Shown here piece by piece: positions 33,077-41,222 of a stretch of DNA of 64,000 nucleotides (position 1 is its first letter; every line of letters begins with the position of its first letter). This DNA comes from Dactylosporangium siamense (lineage in GTDB: Bacteria; Actinomycetota; Actinomycetes; Mycobacteriales; Micromonosporaceae): assembly GCF_016862795.1 (NCBI RefSeq), contig NZ_BONQ01000129.1:124001-188000 (forward strand), read 5' to 3'. The translations under genes were made by a program, and so were the position numbers. The notes below the pieces were generated by a model that was not told where the DNA came from, searched no databases, and saw only the letters and a list, made by a program, of their open reading frames with translations.

Positions 33077-33568
33077 ATGGAAGAAGGCACTTCCCAGTCA
33101 CCCGGTTACTGCCGGGATACCGAGGACTACGACGTCCGCCAGTGGGACACCAGGGAGGACTGCGAGGTCCGGCAGATCCTCGACCGGATCGCCGACAAGT
33201 GGTCACTGCTCGTGATCGCCCTGCTCGACCGGCGCAGCCTGCGCTTCACCGAGCTGCGTCGCGCGGTCGACGGGGTCAGCCAGCGCATGCTCGCGCGCAC
33301 CCTGCGCCAGTTGGAACGCGACGGCCTGGTGCACCGCACGGTCCACGCCGTCGTCCCACCGCGGGTCGACTACGAGCTGACGCCGCTCGGCGCGACCCTG
33401 CACGCAACGATCCGCGCGCTCGTCGACTGGACCGAGGGGCACCAGAACGAGATCGCGGCCGCCCGCGCGGCGTACGACATCCGCGAAGCCGAAGAACGCA
33501 AAGCCCAGGAACAGGAGACAGCCCGCCGCGACGCCATCGCCCGCGACGTCCTCGCCGGCCGCCGCTGA
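33077..33568 (+). CDS. HxlR-family winged-helix transcriptional regulator
   Basis: A 163-residue HxlR regulator: EDCEVRQILDRIADKWSLLVI opens the domain (family pattern C-P/x-x...I-G-x-K-W), RRSLRFTELRRAVDGVSQRMLARTLRQLERDGLVHRTVH is the winged helix-turn-helix, and VDYELTPLGATL is the wing. The extra C-terminal ~40 residues are a charged helix. HxlR proteins are dimeric and respond to reactive electrophiles or small molecules, often repressing a divergent transporter, which is the arrangement here with the MFS gene. An upstream GGGAGG lies near the ATG. Confidence 0.9.
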   Translation: MEEGTSQSPGYCRDTEDYDVRQWDTREDCEVRQILDRIADKWSLLVIALLDRRSLRFTELRRAVDGVSQRMLARTLRQLERDGLVHRTVHAVVPPRVDYELTPLGATLHATIRALVDWTEGHQNEIAAARAAYDIREAEERKAQEQETARRDAIARDVLAGRR

Positions 33569-33616
33569 ACTGAGGGACTGCAGCAGACGCTGCTCGATCC
33601 AACCCGCTTCTCGATC

Positions 33617-33901
33617 GTGTCCTTGTTGGCGGCCACCGATTGGGCCGAGTTCGGCTTCGTCCGCGACACCGTCGGGCTGTCCGACTCGGCTCTGTCCAAG
33701 CAGGTCACGACGCTTGCCAACCTGGAGTTCGTCGAGGTCGACAAGGGCTACGTCGGCAAGCGTCCGCGCACCTGGATCCGGCTGAGCACCACCGGCCGCT
33801 CCGCACTGGGCGGTCACATCACCGCGTTGCAGCACATCGCCGCCACCGCGGCCGAGCACGGCATCGCCCACCGCGTCGAGCGGGGCCCAGCAACAGCGTG
33901 A
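33617..33901 (+). CDS. winged-helix DNA-binding protein (MarR/ArsR-like), N-terminus uncertain
   Basis: About 94 residues from GTG 33617. DTVGLSDSALSKQVTTLANLEFVEVDKGYVGKRPRTWIRLSTTGRSAL is a standard winged HTH, as in transcriptional regulators that copy one-domain ArsR/HTH_34 proteins. The frame is open upstream and encodes LQQTLLDPTRFSIVSLLAATDWAEF, the normal first helices of such proteins, but it contains no ATG or GTG before the HxlR stop at 33566. Either a CTG codon is used or the 5' end was lost when it came to lie behind hxlR. It may be co-transcribed with hxlR. Confidence 0.65.
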   Translation: MSLLAATDWAEFGFVRDTVGLSDSALSKQVTTLANLEFVEVDKGYVGKRPRTWIRLSTTGRSALGGHITALQHIAATAAEHGIAHRVERGPATA

Positions 33902-33927
33902 GGCGGTCGAGGCAGCCCCCGTCGAGG

Positions 33928-34374
33928 TCAGCCGCGGATCAGCAGCCAACGCAGGAACGTCCAGAGGCTGTCCGCGGTGATGGACTCGATGCTGCCTGGG
34001 TCGGACATCGTGTCGACGAAGGCGACCTGACCGGCAAGGTCTCCGCGGGTCAGGAGCACGTAGACGTTGCCGCAGCCGTCGCCGGCCACGGGGAGCCAGC
34101 CGAGATCCCGCCACTGCGGGAACGGCGCCACGCGTTCGGCGATGTCGAGGAACGGCTGGTCGGGTCGGGCGCCGTACACGCCGCCGGCGCAGATCGCCTC
34201 GCCTTTGCATACCCGTAGCCAGTCGGTGAGCACCGCGGGCAGCGGACCGCCGAGGCGCCGCTGCAGGTCGGCGAGTTCCCGGTCGCCGGCACCGCCCGGA
34301 AACGCCTGCTCAGGTGCTCGTTGCGCCTGCGGCAGCAGCCGCAGCACCTCCCGTCGGGCCTCCCGGTCATCCAC
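33928..34374 (-). CDS. SMI1/KNR4 (SUKH) family protein
   Basis: A 148-residue protein with GTG start. GAGDRELADLQRRLGGPLPAVLTDWLRVCKG is the SUKH opening, followed by FLDIAERVAPFPQWRDLGWLPVAGDGCGNVYVLL (the G-D-G-x-G-N/D signature) and the C-terminal SITADSLWTFLRWLLI helix. SUKH proteins often neutralise nuclease or deaminase toxins. It begins six bases after the end of the next gene upstream, so the group 33928-37279 may be one transcript. No toxin is adjacent. Confidence 0.85.
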   Translation of the reverse strand: MDDREARREVLRLLPQAQRAPEQAFPGGAGDRELADLQRRLGGPLPAVLTDWLRVCKGEAICAGGVYGARPDQPFLDIAERVAPFPQWRDLGWLPVAGDGCGNVYVLLTRGDLAGQVAFVDTMSDPGSIESITADSLWTFLRWLLIRG

Positions 34375-34380
34375 CGGCCA

Positions 34381-34872
34381 TCAGTTCCAGTTCGTCGCGG
34401 TGCAGGTCGTGATCCGGCAGTCCTCGCAGAGGCACAGGCTGCGCCAGCCGTGGCCGTGCTCGCGGATGGTGTGCTTCACCGTCGTGACGTGGAACATCAA
34501 CCGGTCGCACGAGCGGCAGTGCGGGTTCGGGTAGAGGCCGATCGCCGGGCCGCCGGCCACGCCGAAGACGTCAGGTGTCGACAGGACGTGGCCGTTGGCG
34601 TAGACGAGCTCGTCGTCGTACGGCCGGAGCACCACAGCAGCGGTCATACCCGAGACGTCCGGTTCGTCGTCATCGGGCGGCCGGTCGTAGGTGACGCGCT
34701 CGTCGTGCCAGCGGCCGTCCGGGTCGGTCGCCGCCGACAACACCCAGCCCACGGAGCCTTTCGGGCCCGCGAGGTGTACCCGCTCCGCCGGCCAGACCGG
34801 CATTGCGGGGACGTCTGCGAGCCGGAGTGAGAGGTAGTGCCACACGACGGCGGTTGCCGATGGGTGCCGCAC
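34381..34872 (-). CDS. hypothetical protein with C-terminal Cys-rich (zinc-ribbon-like) region
   Basis: At least 163 residues from GTG 34872. The C-terminus holds paired cysteines (PHCRSCDRL and LCLCEDCRITTC) likely to bind zinc. A different frame from ATG 34964 encodes MPIKANSGG...DVAALVELLG, which would join naturally to AEYVRHPSATAVVWHYLSL if one G were restored in the GGG run near 34883. So the gene may begin at 34964 and be frameshifted or misread. The family is not recognised with confidence. It sits between two SUKH-related genes on the same strand. Confidence 0.6.
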   Translation of the reverse strand: MRHPSATAVVWHYLSLRLADVPAMPVWPAERVHLAGPKGSVGWVLSAATDPDGRWHDERVTYDRPPDDDEPDVSGMTAAVVLRPYDDELVYANGHVLSTPDVFGVAGGPAIGLYPNPHCRSCDRLMFHVTTVKHTIREHGHGWRSLCLCEDCRITTCTATNWN

Positions 34873-34908
34873 GTACTCCGCCCGAGCAGCTCCACCAGCG
34901 CCGCGACG

Positions 34909-36111
34909 TCACCCGCCGTTTCGGCCGGGAGCGCTGAGCCGCCGGAGTTGGCCTTGATCGGCATCCGCGGAATGTACCAAGAGGTCCAGCGGGATCGGCT
35001 CGCGATGGAAGGTGAGCCGGGCTTCCGGGCCGGTTCGGTGCCGCCGCAGCACCTGCTGGATCAGCGCGACGCCGGCCTCGACGCTGTCGACGACGCCGAT
35101 GCTGATGGTCATGGCCTGCCCGCCTCCGGGCGCCGGCGTCGAGCCACTCGTCTCCGCCCAGCCGAGGTCGGCCTCGCGCAGCGTCCGGTGCAGGTCGACG
35201 CGCACCGCATAGGCATGGCCTCCCACGGGAAGTTCGAGCCGGAGCCGGTGCAGCCGGGAGTCGCGCAGCGGGCTGACGCCGAAGCGTGCCGCGACGAGGG
35301 ACCCGCGCGGCAGCCCGGCACGCTCCTCGTCGATCCAGCACTGCTCGGCCGGACCGCTCGCGGCGGGCAGGTCACCGGTCGCGAGCGTGGTTTCGGCGGC
35401 GGTCAGCAGGTCCCGCCAGGCAGCGAACGGAAACTCGCCATCCGGTCGGCGCAGGGTGTACAGGTAGCGGTCCACGTCGACCGAGTCGTCCTGGTCGACG
35501 GTCCAGGTCCCGGCCTCCTGGCGCCATGCCACGCCGCTGTGCCGCCCGTCGACCCGGTGCAGCCAGGCCCGGGTGCGGGGCCACCACACCGCGACCGGCA
35601 CCGGCGGGCCGAAGTCGATGGGCAGTGTCGGTGTCATCGGGTCGGTCTCCACGCGGGGCGGGGGTGGCGACCCGAACGCGGCGTCCATCAACGGCGTGAT
35701 CGCGTCCAGGTCGTCGCCGTGGTCGAGCACGACGAACCGCGCGGCGAGGGCCAGGACCGGGCCGGGATGCCGCAGCGTGGGGTCGACGACGGCGGCGGCG
35801 CGGGCGATCAGGTCGAGCTCGGTCCAGCGCAGCGCGTCGGGATGCCAGTGTGCCTGGTCGTCCCAGCCGAGCTCCAACGTCGACGCGCTGTCCGGGGTGC
35901 GCATCCCCAAGCGGACGATGCCGAACCCGGTGTCGAAGTCGAGCACGAGCGCGTAGCCGCCACCGACCGGGAACACCGCGCCCAACGGCACGACCTCGAC
36001 GTCGGGCTCCTCGTCTTCGTCGGCTGCGTCGTCGGCGCCGACGTCGAAGCAGTAGGCCCGCCAGAAGTCCGGGTCCTCCAGGCGGGTTCGCAGCTCGGTC
36101 GGTAGCGGCAT
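34909..36111 (-). CDS. hypothetical protein in SUKH neighbourhood
   Basis: A 400-residue protein from ATG 36111 (MPLPTELRTRLEDPDFWRAY). The frame is open further upstream, but there it lies inside the next gene, so the ATG is preferred. The N-terminal 130 residues are acidic (DVGADDAADEDEEPDVEVVPLG), then beta-rich (GGYALVLDFDTGFGIVRLG). The middle resembles immunity-protein-like folds (VAWRQEAGTWTVDQDDSVDVDRYLYTL), and a basic/polar tail follows. No family name can be assigned. Both neighbours on the same strand are of immunity or SUKH type, suggesting a role in toxin defence or sensing, by context only. Confidence 0.6.
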   Translation of the reverse strand: MPLPTELRTRLEDPDFWRAYCFDVGADDAADEDEEPDVEVVPLGAVFPVGGGYALVLDFDTGFGIVRLGMRTPDSASTLELGWDDQAHWHPDALRWTELDLIARAAAVVDPTLRHPGPVLALAARFVVLDHGDDLDAITPLMDAAFGSPPPPRVETDPMTPTLPIDFGPPVPVAVWWPRTRAWLHRVDGRHSGVAWRQEAGTWTVDQDDSVDVDRYLYTLRRPDGEFPFAAWRDLLTAAETTLATGDLPAASGPAEQCWIDEERAGLPRGSLVAARFGVSPLRDSRLHRLRLELPVGGHAYAVRVDLHRTLREADLGWAETSGSTPAPGGGQAMTISIGVVDSVEAGVALIQQVLRRHRTGPEARLTFHREPIPLDLLVHSADADQGQLRRLSAPGRNGG

Positions 36112-36166
36112 CAGGCTGGACCGGCCTGGGCGTCGGTCCCGGGTTCCTCCGCCTGAGGCTCCTTCA

Positions 36167-37279
36167 TCACTGGTGACCGCCTTTCGGGGTGGTGGCGATC
36201 CAGGCGGCCCGCTGCGGGGTGACGAGCGGACCCAGCACCGGATCGGTGAGCAGTTCCAACGGCGTGATGCGCAGCGGGTCGTCGCTGTGCCACCGAGGCA
36301 CCGCCTCGGCCAGGATCGCCCATGCCGACTCGGGGTCGCCCCGGCGCACCAGGTCGCGGGCCCGGTCGAACTCGGGCGGCTCCGGCGGGACCACCGCGTC
36401 CCCGGCGTCCCCGAGTGCCTCGTCGACCATCCGCCGGGCCCAGGCGCCGGACTCGCGCTGCAGGAACAGCGGCGCGAGCTCAGCCCGTACCCGACCGGCA
36501 CCGACCGCCTCGATGACGTGCGGGTGCGCGAGCACGTCGTTGCGGATCCTGTGCTGCACATCGGGCCGCAGGAACGCGGCGACCACGACAGCCAGGTACT
36601 GGCCCGCTCCGGAACCCTTGCGCGCCGCCGCCTCGAACAGCTCGCCCGCCGCCTCGGCCTCGCCCAGCAGCGCCATCCGCCGCCCCTCGGCGACGAGCGC
36701 GGCCGCACCGTCGGGCTCGACCGCCCGTCCCTCGCGGGCGTTGAGCTCCTCGAACGACTCCCGCTCGGCCGCGACCAGGTCGGCGAACGAGTCGTACCGG
36801 TCGCCGAGACCCGGATACCACGAGGCCCAGACGTGCGCCGCCCACTCGCCGTCGCCGTCGACGTCCGAGGGGTCGAGCAGCCAGTAGCAGGCGTCCGCGT
36901 CGGCGGACACCAGCAACGCCCGCGCCATCAGCTCGTCGTCCTCGTCACCCACGGCGCACATGTCGGGCTCGAGGTCTCGCAGCCACCCGACGTCGGCAGT
37001 GGTCCGCATCGTCCACACGAACGGCCCCGGCTCGAGCCACCCGTCGGACGCCGCGAGAAACGCCCGGTACCCCGGCGGGAGCGTCACCCCGAGCCGCGCC
37101 TCGACAGCGGCGAGCGCGTCCTCGCCCGCCCCGGCGAACCCGAGCCACCCACCGGCCCGCCGCTCCTCCCCGAGCCCTTCCAGCCGCTCGGGGTCGGCGA
37201 CGCGGAGGAAGTCTGCGCTGTAACCGGCAAGGTACGCCCGCCATTGCTCGGCCGTGCGGGGCCGCTCGATCGAGGTCAC
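36167..37279 (-). CDS. SMI1/KNR4 (SUKH) domain protein, extended
   Basis: About 370 residues from GTG 37279. Residues 50-190 form a SUKH domain: AGEDALAAVEARLGVTLPPGYRAFLAASDGW, then WLRDLEPDM and WLLDPSDVDGDGEWAAHVWASWYPG, ending DSFADLVAAERESFEEL. The remaining ~190 residues are helical (PDGAAALVAEGRRMALLGEAEAAGELFEAAARKGSGAGQYLAVVVAAFL), a tail architecture seen in long SUKH proteins of actinomycetes. It would be the first gene of the four-gene minus-strand group ending at 33928. It is divergent from the methyltransferase gene with only 32 bases between starts. Confidence 0.82.
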   Translation of the reverse strand: MTSIERPRTAEQWRAYLAGYSADFLRVADPERLEGLGEERRAGGWLGFAGAGEDALAAVEARLGVTLPPGYRAFLAASDGWLEPGPFVWTMRTTADVGWLRDLEPDMCAVGDEDDELMARALLVSADADACYWLLDPSDVDGDGEWAAHVWASWYPGLGDRYDSFADLVAAERESFEELNAREGRAVEPDGAAALVAEGRRMALLGEAEAAGELFEAAARKGSGAGQYLAVVVAAFLRPDVQHRIRNDVLAHPHVIEAVGAGRVRAELAPLFLQRESGAWARRMVDEALGDAGDAVVPPEPPEFDRARDLVRRGDPESAWAILAEAVPRWHSDDPLRITPLELLTDPVLGPLVTPQRAAWIATTPKGGHQ

Positions 37280-37311
37280 GCCGTACCCTACGACGTAGGG
37301 GAGGCGTCGCG

Positions 37312-38046
37312 GTGGCGAGTGTCTACGACAGCGAGCGGCTCGCGGCCGCGTACGCGTTCGACCGGCCGCCGGTCCACCAGCACATCCTGCGAGCAGCCCG
37401 CCTCGACCGCCCCGCCCACCGGGCGCTCGACGTCGGATGCGGGGCGGGCCTGTCCACCGCCGCGCTGGCATCGGTTGCCCAGCACGTGATCGGGCTGGAG
37501 CCCGTCCCGGCGATGCTCGCCCACAGCGGGACCGTCGCGCCGCGGGCCCGGTTCGTCGTCGGCACGGCCGAGCAGCTGCCGTTCGGGACGGGCGTGTTCG
37601 ACCTGGTCACGGCGGCGGGCTCGCTCAACTACGCCGACCTCCCGCCGGCGCTGCGCGAGATAGCGCGGGTGCTGGCACCCGGCGGGACATTCCTGCTGTA
37701 CGACTTCTCCGAGGGCCGGCGCTCGGCGAGCGGCGACGCGCTGGCGGACTGGTTCGCCGCCTTCGAGCAGCGGTTCCCCTGGCCCGCCGGCTGGCGGCCG
37801 CTCGACCCGCGCGAGTTGCCCCTGGCTGCCTGCGGACTGCGCCTGCTGGACCACACCGGGATCGAGCTCCACCTGCCGACGACCTTCGAGGACTATCTGC
37901 GGTACACCGTCAGCGGCGTCAACGTCGACAGCGCCGTGGAGGCCCGTGACTGGTGCCGGGACACGCTGGCCCCGCTCTTCGCGGCCGGCGACCTGACCGT
38001 CGTCGTCCCGGGATACGTCGCAACGCTGAGCCACGCACCGGTCTGA
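37312..38046 (+). CDS. class I SAM-dependent methyltransferase
   Basis: A 244-residue methyltransferase with a GTG start. The SAM-binding core is clear: RALDVGCGAGLSTAAL (motif I, G-x-G-x-G), VIGLEPVPAML (motif II acidic residue), FVVGTAEQLPFGTGVFDLVTAAGSLNYADL (motifs III-IV) and LREIARVLAPGGTFLLYDF (motif VI), the usual UbiE/COQ5-like Methyltransf_11 layout. The acceptor substrate cannot be inferred from the active-site region or neighbours. It lies divergent from a SUKH gene and upstream of a DUF4241 gene. Confidence 0.9.
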   Translation: MASVYDSERLAAAYAFDRPPVHQHILRAARLDRPAHRALDVGCGAGLSTAALASVAQHVIGLEPVPAMLAHSGTVAPRARFVVGTAEQLPFGTGVFDLVTAAGSLNYADLPPALREIARVLAPGGTFLLYDFSEGRRSASGDALADWFAAFEQRFPWPAGWRPLDPRELPLAACGLRLLDHTGIELHLPTTFEDYLRYTVSGVNVDSAVEARDWCRDTLAPLFAAGDLTVVVPGYVATLSHAPV

Positions 38047-38079
38047 CCTCAGTCGATCTTCCGCCGGTACGCTGTCCGC

Positions 38080-38718
38080 GTGCCGTACGTGCCGGATCTG
38101 CGTGTGTTGCTGACCGCTGGGTACCGCGTGGAGCGTGACGGGATCGCCTATGTCGTCGAGCCCGTCGATCTCGGTGCGGTGGTCCTGCCGACCGGCCGGG
38201 TCGTGGGCTGCGACCCGCTGATCCCGCACACGACGCCGTTCGTCGAGGAGGTGGCGCCGGGCCGCTACGCGTTGAGGGCCTGGGTTGCGGTGGTGCGCCG
38301 GGACGGCACCGAGGATCGCCGGATCGCCGCGCTGCAACTGGTGGTGGCGGACGCGCCGACCGCGTCGTGGACCATGGCGCTGCTGCCGGGTCAGGATCCG
38401 GCCTCGCTCGGCGACGACGACTTCTTCGGTTACGCGGTCGGCGCCGGTACTGCGACGCTGGCCGACCAGGTCGCGATCGACGCGGTGAACGAATGGGACT
38501 ACGACCAGCTGGACGAGGCGTTCATCCCGGCGCAGGTCCCGGAGGACCCGATCGAAGCCGTCGTTGCCGCGGTCGTCGACGAGCCGACCGGTGCCAACGT
38601 GTACGTCGTCGGTGCCGGGTGGGGTGACGGCAGGTACGCGACCTACGTCGGCCGCACGGACGACGGGCGGATCACGGCGTTCGTCACGGACTTCCGCGTG
38701 GTGCCGCCCCCACCCTGA
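38080..38718 (+). CDS. DUF4241 domain protein
   Basis: A 212-residue protein with GTG start. It follows the DUF4241 pattern: VVLPTGRVVGCDPLI (sG.i.a.DPl), PFVEEVAPGRYALRAWVAVV (V.PG.Y.V), then RIAALQLVVADAPTASWTMAL (A..v.....v..W..A), GVDSG-like YAVGAGTATLADQVA (here GAGTATLAD), and a C-terminal GWGDGRYATYVGRTDDGRITAFVTDF (GDG.Y....G.D..G......DF). The family is cytosolic and often found among bacterial toxin-immunity genes, but its activity is unknown. It is transcribed 33 bases after the methyltransferase gene. Confidence 0.75.
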   Translation: MPYVPDLRVLLTAGYRVERDGIAYVVEPVDLGAVVLPTGRVVGCDPLIPHTTPFVEEVAPGRYALRAWVAVVRRDGTEDRRIAALQLVVADAPTASWTMALLPGQDPASLGDDDFFGYAVGAGTATLADQVAIDAVNEWDYDQLDEAFIPAQVPEDPIEAVVAAVVDEPTGANVYVVGAGWGDGRYATYVGRTDDGRITAFVTDFRVVPPPP

Positions 38719-38727
38719 CGGGCGTCT

Positions 38728-38749
38728 CGCCGGCAGCCGGTGTCCGGCG
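38728..38749 (+). terminator. hairpin 3' of the DUF4241 gene
   Basis: CGCCGG (38728-38733) pairs with CCGGCG (38744-38749), leaving a 10-base loop, shortly after the DUF4241 stop and before the PstS-like gene. It is a weak terminator candidate; the rest of the 110-base gap holds GC-rich short repeats (the motif GCGCGATCCCG occurs in tandem with one offset base) and the ribosome-binding site of the next gene. Confidence 0.3.
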
Positions 38750-38828
38750 TTCGCCGGGCGTTCGCCGCCGGGGCGCGATCCCGACGCGCGATCCCGGTCC
38801 AATCCCTTCTGAGGTGGAGGGGGACCAC

Positions 38829-40547
38829 ATGGGTCGCAGGCGGCTGGTTACAGGTGTCGTGACGATGGTGCTGGTGGCGGCGGGCGGCGCGGCGAGCCCA
38901 CCGGCGTGGGCCGCGAACCACGCCCGCATCCAGGCAACGGGCTCCTCGTGGGCCGCGAACGGGATCAACCAGTGGGTCGCCGACAGCGCCCGGCAGGGGC
39001 TTCAGGTCGACTACACGGCGACCGGCTCGTCGACGGGGCGCAAGGACTTCGCGGCGGCCGCGGTGGACTTCGCGGTCAGCGACATCCCGTTCCAGGGCAC
39101 CGATCCGGTGACCGGTCAGATTGACTCGAGCCAGGGCCGGCCCTTCGCGTACCTGCCGATCGTGGCGGGCGGCACGTCGTTGCCGTACCAGATCCGCGTC
39201 AACGGCACGCTGGTGCGCGACCTGCGGCTCTCCGGACGGACCCTCGCCAAGATCTTCACGAACCAGATCACCAACTGGAACGACCCCGCCGTCACCGCCG
39301 ACAACGGCGGTCGGGTGCTGCCGTCGCTGGACATCATCCCGGTCGTGCACGCGGAGGGCTCCGGCGCGACGTGGCAGCTCACGGCGTACCTGGCCGGTCA
39401 GTTCCCGGCGGACTGGAGCGCGTTCTCCGGCCTGTCGCGGGCGACCTCGTACTTCCCGCCGGTCCAGGGCCGGATGATCGCCCGGAACGGCTCGGACGGC
39501 GTGATGAACGCCGTCAGCGCCGCCTCCAGCAACGGCGCGATCGGCTACGACGAGTACTCCTACGCCCTGGCCGCGAACTACCCCGTCGCGAACCTGCAGA
39601 ACGCGGCCGGCCAGTTCACCGCGCCGACGGACGACAACGTCACGGCCGCGCTGACCCGCGCCACGATCGATGTCGACCCCAGCTCGCCCACCTACCTCAC
39701 GGCCAACCTGAGCCAGGTCTACACCGCGCCGGACCCACGGGCGTACCCACTGTCGTCGTACTCGTACGCGATCATCCCGACCGGCACCAACAACCAGGAC
39801 AGCCGGATGAACACCAGTAAGCGTCAGACGCTCGCCGACTTCCTGGCGTACGGGCTCTGCGACGGCCAGCGCACCCTGGATGTGCAGGGCTACGCGCACC
39901 TGCCGGAGAACCTGGTGCGGGCCGGATTCGACCAGATCCGCCGGCTCCGGGACGCCGATCCGGCGGTCGACCTGGCCAGCGCCACGTCCTGCCCGGTCAC
40001 GGCCGGAGTGCTCATCAACGGGGACAACCAGACGGCCCCCTACCAGGGCGCGGTCGCGCTGCAGGTGGCCGGTGGCACCGCCGTGCACCTGCTGCAGACC
40101 GATCCCGGTGCGCCCGGTGGCCACCCCGCGCAGGCCACCGACCCGACCGGACACCGCCACGCCTGGGTGTTCACCGGCAACCTCACCGGCATCGCCGTCT
40201 CCGACACCCGACCCGACCAGCCCGGCTGGACACTCACCGGCCAGGCAACCGACTTCGTCGCCGGCGCGACCACCGTCTCCGGCGCCAACCTCGGCTGGAT
40301 ACCCGAACTCGTCACCTCCACGAGCGACGCCGAAGGCACCCCCGCCGCCGGACCCGTCGTCATCCCACGCATGCAGGTGGCCACCAGCAACGGACTCGCC
40401 GATCCCGGCAACACCCTCGCCAGCGCCCCCGCCGGCAGCGGCCTGGGCACCCAGAACGTGTCGGCGGCGATGGCGCTGTGGATCCCGGACACCGCCCCGA
40501 CCGGCACCTACACCAGCACACTCACGCTCACGCTGATCAGCCCGTAA
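38829..40547 (+). CDS. secreted PstS-like phosphate-binding protein with C-terminal extension
   Basis: About 572 residues from ATG 38829, with a strong GGAGGGGG site upstream. An N-terminal Sec signal (RRRLVTGVVTMVLVAAGGAASPPAWA-A) precedes a PBP-like domain: ATGSSWAANGINQW, VDYTATGSSTGRKDF (phosphate-loop TGSxxG), DFAVSDIPF, LRLSGRTLAKIFTNQITNWNDP, and VVHAEGSGATWQLTAYL. These are PstS landmarks. Residues beyond ~400 form an extra Thr/Pro-rich, beta-type domain unusual for PstS. No pstC, pstA, pstB or phoU gene is nearby, so it is an orphan binding protein, possibly a phosphate scavenger or surface protein. Confidence 0.82.
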   Translation: MGRRRLVTGVVTMVLVAAGGAASPPAWAANHARIQATGSSWAANGINQWVADSARQGLQVDYTATGSSTGRKDFAAAAVDFAVSDIPFQGTDPVTGQIDSSQGRPFAYLPIVAGGTSLPYQIRVNGTLVRDLRLSGRTLAKIFTNQITNWNDPAVTADNGGRVLPSLDIIPVVHAEGSGATWQLTAYLAGQFPADWSAFSGLSRATSYFPPVQGRMIARNGSDGVMNAVSAASSNGAIGYDEYSYALAANYPVANLQNAAGQFTAPTDDNVTAALTRATIDVDPSSPTYLTANLSQVYTAPDPRAYPLSSYSYAIIPTGTNNQDSRMNTSKRQTLADFLAYGLCDGQRTLDVQGYAHLPENLVRAGFDQIRRLRDADPAVDLASATSCPVTAGVLINGDNQTAPYQGAVALQVAGGTAVHLLQTDPGAPGGHPAQATDPTGHRHAWVFTGNLTGIAVSDTRPDQPGWTLTGQATDFVAGATTVSGANLGWIPELVTSTSDAEGTPAAGPVVIPRMQVATSNGLADPGNTLASAPAGSGLGTQNVSAAMALWIPDTAPTGTYTSTLTLTLISP

Positions 40548-40595
40548 CGCTCACCTGGTTGCCTTGCGGGAAGCCGGCCGCGATACTCCGTGATC

Positions 40596-41189
40596 ATGAC
40601 CGCACCGCTCCCTGGGCCGCAACGGCGAGGCCCGCGCGCAGGCCTCATCATCGGCATCATCGGCCTGGTCGCGGTGCTGTGCACCGGCGTGGCCGGGGTC
40701 GTGGCCGTCTACGTGTTCCGTGACAGCCTGCCCGGGATTGCCGCGCAGGGCGACTACAGCCAGCCGAAGGACGTCTGCGCCCTGATCATCGGCGACATGG
40801 GTGAGCAGGCCGGCCCGGTCAGCGGCAGGCAACAGCTGGGATACACCTGCACCATCTCGCTCGCGGGCGAGCTGGGCGAGAACGAACTCCGGGTGTTCGT
40901 CGCCGTCGAGGACGCCGTGGAGCTGTACAACAGAGCGGGTGCGGACTTCGGCAACCGGGACGGCTTCGTCGGCGACGTCATCGCCGATCTCGGCGACGCG
41001 GCGTTCTTCACCCGGCGGCTCCTGGAGGGCGGCGGCCTGGTGGATGCGAAGCTCGCCTGCGTCACCGGCAACCTCTACGTCGAGCTGCGCTTCCACGCCA
41101 TGTCCAAGCGGGCCTGGAGCTCCGACGACGTGCGGGCAAGACTCACCGCAGCCGTCCACGAGATCATGCGATCGGCACCGCGCGGGTAG
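40596..41189 (+). CDS. single-pass membrane protein, unknown function
   Basis: A 197-residue protein from ATG 40596. A short Pro/Arg-rich cytosolic lead is followed by one TM helix (GLIIGIIGLVAVLCTGVAGVVAVYVF), then an extracytoplasmic domain of ~145 residues with cysteines (DVCALIIGD, YTCTISLAGELGENELRVFV, LACVTGNLYVELRF) that may pair. It resembles small secreted-domain proteins that precede DUF3352 genes in actinomycetes. No catalytic motif is seen. The DUF3352 gene starts about 33 bases downstream on the same strand. Confidence 0.7.
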   Translation: MTAPLPGPQRRGPRAGLIIGIIGLVAVLCTGVAGVVAVYVFRDSLPGIAAQGDYSQPKDVCALIIGDMGEQAGPVSGRQQLGYTCTISLAGELGENELRVFVAVEDAVELYNRAGADFGNRDGFVGDVIADLGDAAFFTRRLLEGGGLVDAKLACVTGNLYVELRFHAMSKRAWSSDDVRARLTAAVHEIMRSAPRG

Positions 41190-41222
41190 TCCGGGAGCAC
41201 CTGGATCAACAGCCCCGCTACG

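Noticed and set aside
34909-36708. A 599-residue version of the 34909 protein
   Set aside because: The part upstream of 36111 lies inside the SUKH gene at 36167 and has shadow composition.
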